From NCBI GenBank assembly GCA_030765055.1, contig CM060953.1, forward strand, positions 15,196,846 through 15,260,845: a stretch of 64,000 bases of DNA, given 5' to 3'. Source of the DNA: Mantis religiosa. Taxonomy: Eukaryota; Arthropoda; Insecta; Mantodea; Mantidae. Every line of letters begins with the position of its first letter. Position 1 is the first letter of the stretch. Below, piece by piece: positions 55,358 through 64,000 of the stretch. A model generated the notes under the pieces. That model worked only from the letters and a program-made list of their open reading frames with translations, ran no database searches and had not been told where the DNA came from. The position numbers were made by a program, and so were the translations under genes.

Positions 55358-56600
55358 GGGTATGTATGACTGAAATTTCATGAAAATCGTGAAAATAACG
55401 ACTTTTTTTATTTTAATTCTATAAAATAATTTAGACATTCCCGAATGTGAAAAATGCATAATTTGCCTCAGAACGCCATTTTTAAATGCTTTTTTAAATG
55501 TCGGTGGCCTTTAAACTCTGTCAGAGTAACGCCCTCTTTTGCCTACATCCATATTCTTTGTCTGTTTTCCGTTCTTAAATTTTCAATTCAAGAAAAGAAA
55601 AAATAAGGCTTTAGAAGACAAAATAGTTCCTAAAATGTTGCCAATATATCAGAGGCTGGCTTCTACAAAATTACTAGAGAGGTGCAAAACAGGAAAAACA
55701 CAGAATGCCAATGAATCTTTGCATCATGTCATATGGAATAAGTGCCCAAAGGAAGTTTTCATATCAAAACAAAAATTGGATCTTGCTGTTATTAAAAGCA
55801 TCAGTTAGTTTAACATGGGTAGTCTTAAGTCATTGGAGCTGCAGCGAAATATCAGAGGTGAAAGTGTAGTAGACTCAGCAAGGAAAACTTCAGTGCAGCG
55901 AGATCAGACTCGTATCCTGCAAAGCAAGAAGCGAAGTTGTGCAGAAGAAAAGCAACATCTAAAGAAGAAAAAGGTGGAAAAAGCAGCAACAGAGGAGAGG
56001 AAAAAGAAATCGGAGGGTCCAACCTAGCAGCCTGATGGATTTTAATGTGAGTTATGCAATCAAATCTTTAATCGCTGTTTTCTCAATGTTCATATTTTCA
56101 GCATTTTTCTTCCTGTAAAATGCTCCTTGCGATGCAGTTTTTGTACTACATTCATCAAATTTCCTACACAGGTTCAGAATATCTTGGGGAATGGAAATTG
56201 CGCTAGGTTTTAATGTGAAATGTATATAAGCATATATTTTTAATTTTCAAACAAAAAACTTACAGTTTTTTAGACAAAAAAAGAATATTTGTAAATTAAA
56301 AAAAAAATTGCGACCTAAACTAAAGGAGACACAGAAAAACCCGGAGCAATTTCAAAAAGGATGTGTATTATGAACATAGGGTTAAAATATTAGACCAAAA
56401 TTCAAAATATTTTGTCGCAAGGGACTTTTTTTAGTGACGTAACAAAAAACATACAAAATTTATCATAATTTCTAAACTGCTGGAGAAAAATGGTTTAAAT
56501 TTAGGTTCTAACATGTTTACATTATACTACACCTATGGTGTAAATTTGAAAAAGCAAGCATTATTAGCTCAGAATTTGAAAATTTCAGTCATACATACCC
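55358..56600 (+). mobile_element. TTAA-target DNA transposon (Kolobok-like), deleted copy
   Basis: The terminal inverted repeat 'gggtatgtatgactgaaatt' at 55358-55377 is matched in reverse complement at 56581-56600. TTAA flanks it on both sides (55354-55357 and 56601-56604). TTAA targets are used by piggyBac and Kolobok elements. The coding remnant does not look like piggyBac, so Kolobok-like is favoured. At 1.24 kb it is too short to encode a full transposase. Confidence 0.8.
55539..56027 (+). pseudogene. 'Mutator-like transposase domain' fragment, C-terminal part
   Basis: In one frame: 'MLPIYQRLASTKLLERCKTG', 'KTQNANESLHHVIWNKCPK' (a conserved TQN.NESLN..IW..CPK block of a large invertebrate transposase family), then 'LDLAVIKSIS'. 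After a TAG at 55806-55808 come 'FNMGSLKSLELQRNI' and a Lys/Glu-rich basic tail to 56027. The catalytic Asp-rich core is missing. The stop sits where the family has an uninterrupted '..FN.G' phrase, so it is a nonsense mutation. Confidence 0.7.
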
Positions 56601-56604
56601 TTAA

Positions 56605-57130
56605 GGATTCTTCTAATATTGTAAAATAACTACAAAATTTACAAGTATTTTACCGTAAATTTTATAATCTTTTTAAAACAGAAGCCGTGATACATTATTG
56701 TTTCTGGATTGGAGCTCCCAATAAAGCTAAGAAAGAAATGAAGCCATAAAAATAGCTTGGATATAAAAGATGTTCACGTTACATCGATTTAGTGATTGCT
56801 GGCTGAATGGTATACGACCTCCACTCACGGCACACATCAGTTGGCATTAATGTTCTGAACTTGACCTAGATCCCACACAAAATACATAAACTTGATTACG
56901 ACAGTTTTGGCAACACTATCAAAGAAATTTGGATATATATTCCCTATATATAATTTAAAATTACATGACTATATAAATTATGTTTACAGATCAATGTGTC
57001 ACTCCTTATTACAAAATTTCTATTACATATAAAAAGTGAGGTTACGTACGATATCCTTTCTTTTAATCTCTGAAATATATTTTCATAAATCTTGTGTTGA
57101 CTGCCACCTCAAACAATAACTTGTGTATGC
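56605..57130. other. AT-rich non-coding DNA
   Basis: No recognised feature. Confidence 0.5.
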
Positions 57131-57196
57131 CCCGTATCCGTAGCGAAGGCGGGAGAGTGTCTGTCTCATTCTTAAGAGGCCCTAGTTCAAATCTCT
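57131..57196 (+). mobile_element. SINE1 tRNA head of array G, split by another SINE1
   Basis: 'ccgtatccgtagcgaaggcg', 'agtgtctgtctcatt', 'aagaggccctagttcaaatc' form a worn A-box/B-box head. It ends with AAATCTC (57190-57196), which is repeated at 57441-57447 after the inserted SINE1. The body then continues at 57448. Confidence 0.7.
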
Positions 57197-57440
57197 GTTA
57201 ATTGTTGTAGTAATTTATGCCTTCCAACATTAAATTATATCGTACGATGAATGGAAAGGTTAAAATGTTGCTTAAATGAGCCCAGAGTCCATATAGCTCA
57301 GAGTTACCCAACATTCCTCTTTCAAAATTAAGGAAAACCCCAAAAAAACATACCCAGGAAACTCAATCTGGCCGAGATACGAACTCGGGACCTCTTGAAC
57401 GTGAGGCAGACACGCTAATACCTACGCTACCGAGACGGAT
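57197..57440 (-). mobile_element. SINE1 copy, minus orientation, inserted in another SINE1
   Basis: On the minus strand: head 'ccgtctcggtagcgtaggta', 'cctcacgttcaagaggtccc', B box 'gttcgtatctcggccag', then the complete body to 'aatgttggaaggcataaatt'. It is flanked by AAATCTC on both sides, a likely 7-bp target duplication. Confidence 0.8.
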
Positions 57441-57447
57441 AAATCTC

Positions 57448-58768
57448 ACTCAGGATGAGTTACCTGGATAAGGTTTTCCGGGTTTTCCCCTATCCTGAAT
57501 CTCTGGTAACTCTAAGCTCTATGTGCCCTTTACTCATTTGAAAATCATTTCATTATCGTCCGATATGACTTAACGTTGGAGGTTTTCTCTTATCCTGAAA
57601 GATGAATGTCTGATTACCCTAAGCTCTATGTACCCTGTACTTATTTGAACATCATTTCATTCATCGTCCGATATGACTTAACGTTGGAGGTTTTCTCTTA
57701 TCCTGAAAGATGAATGTCTGGTAATTCTAAGCTCTATGTACCCTGTACTCATTTGAACATCATTTCATTCATCGTCCGATATGACTTAACGTTGGAGGTT
57801 TTCTCTTATCCTGAAAGATGAATGTCTGGTAACTCTAAGCTCTATGTACCCTGTACTCATTTGAACATCATTTCATTATCGTCCGATATGATTTAACTTT
57901 GGAGTTTTTTTCTTATTCTGAAAGATGAATGTCTGGTAACTCTAAGCTCTATGTACCCTGTACTTATTTAAACATTATTTCATTCATCGTCCGATATGAC
58001 TTAACGTTGGAGGTTTTCCCTTATCCTGGAAGATGAATGTCTGGTAACTCTAAGCTCTATGTACTCTGTACTCATTTGAACATCATTTCATTCATCGTCC
58101 GATATGATTTAACGTTGGAGGTTTTCTCTTATCCTGAAAGATGAATGTCTGGAACCTCTAAGCTCTATGTACCCTGTACTCATTTGAACATCATTTCATT
58201 CATCGTCCGATATGTCTTAACGTTGGAGGTTTTCTCTTATCCTGAAAGATGAATGTCTGGAACCTCTAAGCTCTATGTACCCTGTACTCATTTGAACATC
58301 ATTTCATTCATCGTCCGATATGACTTAACGTTGGAGGTTTTCTCTTATCCTGAAAGATGAATGTCTGGAACCTCTAAGCTCTATGTACCCTGTACTTATT
58401 TGAACATCATTTCATTCATCGTCCGATATGATTTAACGTTGGACGGTTTCTCTTATCCTGAAAGATGAATGTCTGGAACCTCTAAGCTCTATGTACCCTG
58501 TACTCATTTGAACATCATTTCATTCATCGTCCGATATGATTTAACGTTGGAGGTTTTCTCTTATCCTGAAAGATGAATGTCTGGAACCTCTAAGCTCTAT
58601 GTACCCTGTACTTATTTGAAGATCATTTCATTCATCGTCCGATATGACTTAACGTTGGAGGTTTTCTCTTATCCTGAAAGATGAATGTCTGGTAACTCTA
58701 AGCTCTATGTAATCTGTACTCATTTGAGCATCATTTCATTCATCGACGATATGACTTAACTTAGGAGG
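57448..58768 (+). repeat. 108-bp satellite array G, with SINE1 body at its start
   Basis: 'ggatgagttacctggataag' and 'gttttccgggttttcccc' are the SINE1 segment that joins the head to the body. About 12 tandem monomers follow in plus orientation without a gap. Units at 58140-58590 share the variant 'atgaatgtctggaacctcta', again pointing to block amplification. Confidence 0.94.
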
Positions 58769-60184
58769 GGAAGCTAAAAAACAATCTTAGGTATAAAAGT
58801 AACCAAAGATGTTGACATTTACAAGCAGCAGATAGAATATATTAGAATTTACTCAAAAATTAAGAAATCCATACGATATTGCATACATCTAGTTTTTGGC
58901 CTGCTGAAACATAAGGGAGATACAAACTAATTTTAATTATTGTGTGTTCTTAGCCTTCCTTGAAGATAAAGCTAAATTATGTTCATCGTCAACGAATTAC
59001 TAAATGCTAGAGATGTGTCTGATTGTAAACAAAACCCACCTTAGTAAATATCATGAACTTTTAGCATTTCTGAAGCGTACACCCGAAGATTACCTGCCAA
59101 AAGGGAATATTTAAAATTCTAACCATAAAACAAATAGAATGCTTCATCAATACAACACCAGACGTTCCATTGTTTTATTATTTCCATGGCCTCCTTCATA
59201 TAGAATGTTCTGGTTTTCTAAGTCATCTTATCAACACAAGACAGATGAACATCATGAACATGAAAATATGAAATAATAATCTATAATATATCTATAAATA
59301 TTCAAGTTGTCTAAAGATAGTGGATAGTGGTTAAAAGACTTTATTCATTTTGCATGTCTGGGCCTTTGGCTTCGTTTCGGAATCACAGCTACTCAGAAAA
59401 TAAAATATTAAACTGAAATGTTGTATTATAAATATTATTTTGGTTTAACGAAGTTTCAAAACGTGTATTTTCTATGATATTTGACATAAAAAGTAATCTT
59501 TACCTATAATGCAAACTAGTAGAAGAACAAAAGTACAGAAGCAATAGTCGAACTCATGTATAGCATTGATAGAACCAGTTACTATAAGTTTTTATGGTCT
59601 CTTCCCTCTTTAGTAGCCTTTTTGACGTTACTTCACCTCTGTGATGTTACTCTGTGATTCTACAGAGTTCAATATGTGACGGTTATGAGACGTGAGGTTC
59701 AGTCAGACGTAATGGCCTCTTAAAAAACAAACAGTAGTTAGGCAGAATTCACTCACGTGACGTGGTAAGGTTACTACGTGCCGTGGAATTATAATACGAC
59801 GAGAAAACAGTTGCTATATTGTTCCCTTTTCGCCGCCACTGAACGCGTGACTAAGAATAGTTAATTTGTGAACGTGGTACCTTTGCCAGTGCAAGTTTAA
59901 CAGTGCTTAGGTAAAATCCTCCCTAAAGCTGGCTTTTCTTGCTATGAATGGGGTCTTAAGTTTATGACTATAATGCAATTGGATAATTCCTCGAGTCGTG
60001 CTAAAGCACGTGAGCTGAAGTCTAGTAGTTGCATTCCAGAAATAAGAGAATTAACTTCTGTAAGAACGTTGTCTCCTACATGTCGTGTACAGTCCATTAA
60101 TTAAAGTTCTTTAAATAAACAACAAAGTTAGCGTGAACAAGATAATCCGAAACAAAAAGTTTACTCGATGCCGAAACCACATAG
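58769..60184. other. AT-rich non-coding DNA
   Basis: No gene, RNA or family repeat is recognised. Confidence 0.5.
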
Positions 60185-60375
60185 CATAACTATATAGCGT
60201 ATGTGGTAACGTCTCTGCCTCACGTTTAAGAGGTCCCAAGTTCGAATCTCAGAGTCAGGGTGAGTTATCTGAATACGCCTTCTACAGGGACTCGGTAACT
60301 CTAAGCTCCATTGAACCTGGGCTCATTTGAACAATTTATTCGTCATCTGATATGACTAAACGTTGGAACCCTTAA
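60185..60375 (+). mobile_element. SINE1 copy with an internal deletion
   Basis: The head includes 'gtatgtggtaacgtctctgc', 'ctcacgtttaagaggtccca' and a B box 'gttcgaatctcagagtcag'. It then has 'gtgagttatctgaatacg', a deletion that removes the 'tatcctgaaagacgaatg' part, and 'ggtaactctaagctccattg' to 'atatgactaaacgttgg'. The body has not expanded into a satellite here. Confidence 0.8.
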
Positions 60376-60523
60376 TAAAAAATCACAATTCAAAAACATT
60401 CGAAAATTTTGATTCTTTTAATAAGAACTGCTTCTATACATCTTGCATATCAGCCTCAGGTAGACCCATACTATAAAAATGCATGTCTTGTTAAAACTCA
60501 ACTTATGTAAAAAGTACTCTTGA

Positions 60524-61628
60524 GTACAAGAGTAGAGAAAGTCATGTATACATCACATAACGACCAAAACATTTGAATATCACTTAAAGTCTACTGTATT
60601 CCCTTGTAAATACAATAAGATAATGTTTATCGTGAAGTAGATAGAGCAATAAGTGTTTGTACAAGAGTAGAGAAAGTCATGTATACATCAAATAACGACC
60701 AGCTGTTCAAAACATTTTACTATCACTGAAAGTTTACTGTATTCCCTTGTAACTACAATAAGATAATGTTTATCTTGAAGTAGATAGAGCAATAAGTGTT
60801 TGTACAAGAGTAGAGAAAGTCATGTATACATCACATAACGACCAACTGTTTAAAACATTTGACTATCACTTAAAGTCTACTGTATTCCCTTGTAACTACA
60901 ATAAGATAATGTTTATCTTGAAGTAGATGGAGCAATAAGTGTACAAGAGTAGAGAAAGTCATGTATACATCACATAACGACCAACTGTTTAAAACATTTG
61001 ACTATCACTTAAAGTCTACTGTATTTCCTTGTAACTACAATAAGATAATGTTTATCTTGAAGTAGATGGAGCAATAAGTGTACAAGAGTAGAGAAAGTCA
61101 TGTATACATCACATAACGACCAGCTGTTTAAAACATTTGACTATCACTTAAAGTCTACTGTATTCCCTTGTACCTACAATAAGATCATGTTTATCTTGAA
61201 GTAGATAGAGGAATAAGTGTTTGTACAAGAGTAGAGAAAGTCATGTATACATCACATAACGACCAAAACATTTGAATATCACTTAAAGTCTACTGCATTC
61301 CCTTGTAAATACAATAAGATAATGTTTATCGTGAAGTAGATAGAGCAATAAGTGTTTGTACAAGAGTAGAGAAAGTCATGTATACATCACATAACGACCA
61401 AAACATTTGAATATCACTTAAAGTCTACTGTATTCCCTTGTAAATACAATAAGATAATGTTTATCTTGAAGTAGATAGAGCAATAAGTGTTTGTACAAGA
61501 GTAGAGAAAGTCATGTATACATCACATAACGACCAGCTGTTCAAAACATTTTACTATCACTGAAAGTTTACTGTATTCCCTTGTAACTACAATAAGATAA
61601 TGTTTATCTTGAAGTAGATAAAAGATTA
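60524..61628 (+). repeat. 135-143-bp tandem array, about 8 units
   Basis: Units start at 'gtacaagagtagagaaagtc': 60524, 60659, 60802, 60941, 61080, 61223, 61358 and 61493. Lengths are 135, 143 or 139 bp, depending on an 8-bp 'agctgttc'-type segment and a 'tttg' before the next unit. The first two units (135 then 143) recur as the last two, so the array has a partial higher-order order. It is unrelated to the other satellites. Confidence 0.94.
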
Positions 61629-62169
61629 AATTTTTAAAAGAATATTTTGTTCAAGAGTAGATGAGTTCATGTGAGTACATCCATCAAATCGTTGCTAATT
61701 GAACATGTGGTGGTAGCTCAGGCTTTTACTGTCAGGTAACCTTAAAAGGTTTCTGTAATGGTGTAGTGTAGTGCAGTGTAGTGAAGCATGCTATTTTAAA
61801 CAATATATTACAAGAATGAATGGAAACTTTTTTGTTTTATGTAGGATAAACGGCAACATTTGTTTCTGGCATGTAGATATTATTTATTTAGAAAAGGCTT
61901 CTAGTTAGGTGGTACTATTCTTTGGTAAAAAAATCAATAGGACGCTAATGAAATTATTACCATTATGTTTGTGGAATGTAGCGAGAGTTGAAAATGAAGG
62001 AATGTGGACAGATGGTTAGACAGTGAAAGAAGTGGTAAAAGATTAAATTATAGCTAGAAATACACAAGGGGTACCTTCTCGGATGTCTTTTTTATTTTTA
62101 TTTTTAATGTATATTATTTTAACCAATCTTTCATTATTTCCATTTATTTTCTTATCTATTTTCCTAATT
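61629..62169. other. Non-coding DNA
   Basis: No recognised feature apart from a GTGTA/GTGCA-rich micro-repeat near 61760-61785. Confidence 0.4.
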
Positions 62170-62289
62170 TCACATATATTCACCATACACATAAACACCC
62201 ATTCCCAAGGCGGAACTCGAACCTGCGACCCTTTACGCGGTGGAACACTAGAGACATACGCTATAGCAACCATGGCTACGAGGGCCGGC
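62170..62289 (-). mobile_element. tRNA-like fragment of a fourth SINE or retro-pseudogene
   Basis: On the minus strand a B-box-like 'aggttcgagttccgc' with a weak A-box-like region ('ggttgctatagcgtatgtc') gives a tRNA-type promoter layout at 62210-62280. It is unlike SINE1, 2 or 3. The boundaries are unclear. Confidence 0.4.
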
Positions 62290-63600
62290 AACAAAGGCAT
62301 TGAAGCTCTGCTCAATGTATTCCGCTCGTTAGCCTCGATGTGCAGGCAACTTCTTTACCTCCACTGTTACGCGTGTTGCCTATGTTACAAGTTGGTTACC
62401 AAGCCGATTGATAATGACACCTGTCTGAAGAGTGACTCCAGTCGGCCAGCAGAAGCACGATTAGGGCCAACACTTCTGCATATGAACGTAGTTACACAGA
62501 CCACTATACTGGGGGTTATATTTACCTCTACCATAACAGAGATGATTTCTCTTAATTGGACCCAGAGACTCAACGCGCTACGTTTTAACTTATATGAAGA
62601 TCGCTCTCGAAGTCTAACGTTGTTGCAACGCGTCTGGTACATTCATACTTATGTCCTGAGTAAACTGTGGTATGTAGCGCAGATTTTGCCACTCCTATGC
62701 AGTTCGCCCAACGTTTTGAGACTCTGCTGGGATACTTCCTGTGGTCGGGGAAACCATATCAAGTTGCTCGCCCGCAATTGCGTCTTCCTGTAAAGAAAGT
62801 GGTTGTGGTATAGTGGATTTTGACAACAAGTATCTGGCATTGTTGGGAAAGCCAGAATTGTCCTCGTTACTTAGCATTGGGTCTCTGATTGACAAGAAGT
62901 TTTGATATGACCAGTTAGATACCGTGGAGAGACCGACACGGGAATTTCAACGTTTGGCCACCAAGCTTCGTGCTCTTGAACATTCCGGGGAGCCACTGGA
63001 GAAGTTTCTGACTACCAAGAACCTCTACCATCACTTGATGGAGCCAGGTATTCAACGAACTAATGTGGAAAAAAAATACAGTCGGGATTGGAAATGTGTT
63101 TGGGACAATGCAACCAACTGTAGCCTTCCGGCGATCTGGAGTGAAACTGTTTATGAAGTTGTTAATGAAACGGTTCCAAATGCAGAGAAGATGTGGCGTC
63201 ACGGGAGAGTAAATTCGAGGAACTGTGGCGTATGTGTGGAAGATGATAAACTTGAGCATCGCCTGTACAACTGTCAGTGAGCTGACTTGATCTGGACATC
63301 CATCGGAGACGCATTACATAAACTTCATCCAGAAGAATGGTTACGTACGGTACCACAGTTGGTACAACTGGAATTTCGCTTCAAAGGCACGACATTTCAT
63401 AACTATGCAGTGTGGTTAGTTGCTGGTACACTACATTGGCTGCTGAAAGTACGGTGAGGAGACACTGTGCTAGGAAAGCACTTACGTATATTTTTAAAGG
63501 AGCAGAGATGGACCTATATACGGAAGAAAACCTTTTGTTCTCTGGTGCCATACATTTATCACTTGAAACAAATGCAAATCTAATAACCATTTAAGCAAAT
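62290..63600 (+). pseudogene. LINE C-terminal region, strongly decayed
   Basis: Spread over three frames: 'ILGVIFTSTITEMISLNWTQ', 'LTLLQRVWYIHTYVLSKLWY' and 'AQILPLLC'; a frameshift; 'FETLLGYFLWSGKPYQVARP'; 'REFQRLATKLRAL'; 'DWKCVWDNATNCSLPAIWSE'; and 'RNCGVCVEDDKLEHRLYNC', a Cys/His zinc-binding pattern at 63222-63278. A C-terminal part reads 'FHNYAVWLVAGTLHWLLKV'. These belong to the region after the RT in some insect LINEs. The RT core itself is absent. There are many stops. Confidence 0.65.
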
Positions 63601-64000
63601 AGAACCGTAACTATTGTCCCAGTGTACAAGCCAATAAAACCAGAAATTTTCTAATTGACTTACCCTGTACCTGTTCCCATCATTAAAAAAATAAAGAAAG
63701 AAAAATAATATATATACTGTCACAAACGAATGTGTTTTCCCCTCACCACGGTTCCAGTGGACACATACTATAAGTGTAGCCGAGTAAGGGCCGACACCAG
63801 CTTACCAGCTCAAAAAAAAAAAAAAAAAAAAAACTTTGGTGGTGCATCTAATTCAGTGGGGTTGTGTTGTGACAGTGATTTTTTTATTTTGTGGCGCTAA
63901 ACTATCAAACTAACAGTTGTATACTGGGAACTCCACAGTTATAATCAGTGTTATCAAAAAGCAAATAATAAGGAAGCTACCGCAATCTGTTTGTGCATAT
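63601..64000. other. Non-coding DNA with an A-run
   Basis: AT-rich, with an A-run of about 22 at 63813-63834 that could be the tail of a retroposed sequence ending near 'accagcttaccagctc'. No head was recognised upstream. Confidence 0.4.

Overview
The window looks like intergenic, repeat-dominated nuclear DNA from an animal, most likely an insect with a large repeat-rich genome. A blattodean or other polyneopteran is my guess, and that guess is inference only. The reasons are tRNA-derived SINEs with A/B-box heads, insect-type Tc1/mariner, hAT and TTAA-target DNA transposons, jockey/CR1/I-like LINE fragments, Penelope-like elements with GIY-YIG domains, very long microsatellites, AT-rich filler and a spliceosomal-looking intron. 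I see no bacterial gene organisation and no convincing intact host gene. Almost every recognisable coding stretch is a truncated or mutated transposable-element gene.

Layout. 1-5.1 kb: AT-rich DNA with SINE fragments and a GC-rich insertion (2641-3625) that splits a SINE. 5.1-9.8 kb: two arrays of a 108-bp satellite around a third SINE family. 10.8-13.7 kb: a nest in which a LINE RNase H fragment sits in a mariner element, which sits in one arm of an inverted Penelope-like structure. 14.5-16 kb: 108-bp array joined to a SINE tRNA head. 16.9-19.4 kb: a 178-bp satellite next to a broken DDE transposase. 21.1-24.4 kb: the largest 108-bp array. 25.4-26.7 kb: a hAT element with a perfect 8-bp target duplication. 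28.0-31.1 kb: a Tc1 element with a probable intron and a Penelope-like element inside its transposase. 31.7-36.1 kb: LINE fragments, including LINE-in-LINE-in-SINE. 37-42.4 kb: GA repeat, two 108-bp arrays and a 529-bp ATT tract. 43.5-44.6 kb: inverted SINE pair between TCACTCA minisatellites. 46.4-49.6 kb: rearranged Penelope-like element split by a LINE with a complete RT frame. 49.7-51.1 kb: foldback element with 545-bp arms. 51.5-53.4 kb: SINEs split by two copies of an unidentified GC-rich element. 53.6-55.0 kb: nearly intact Tc1 transposon. 55.4-56.6 kb: TTAA-target element. 57.1-58.8 kb: another SINE-headed 108-bp array. 60.5-61.6 kb: a 135-143-bp tandem array. 62.2-63.6 kb: decayed LINE.

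The main biological point is that the dominant satellite (about 100 copies of 108 bp in seven arrays, both orientations, about 11 kb) is the 3' body of the tRNA-derived SINE called SINE1 here. In three arrays the tandem repeats run directly into a SINE tRNA head. This suggests that satellite arrays arise by expansion of a SINE tail in place. A second point is a recurring CTGANGA-N-stem-GAAA motif at the 3' ends of three different Penelope-like remnants, resembling a hammerhead ribozyme core.

SINE1/2/3 and element X are local names used for this annotation only.
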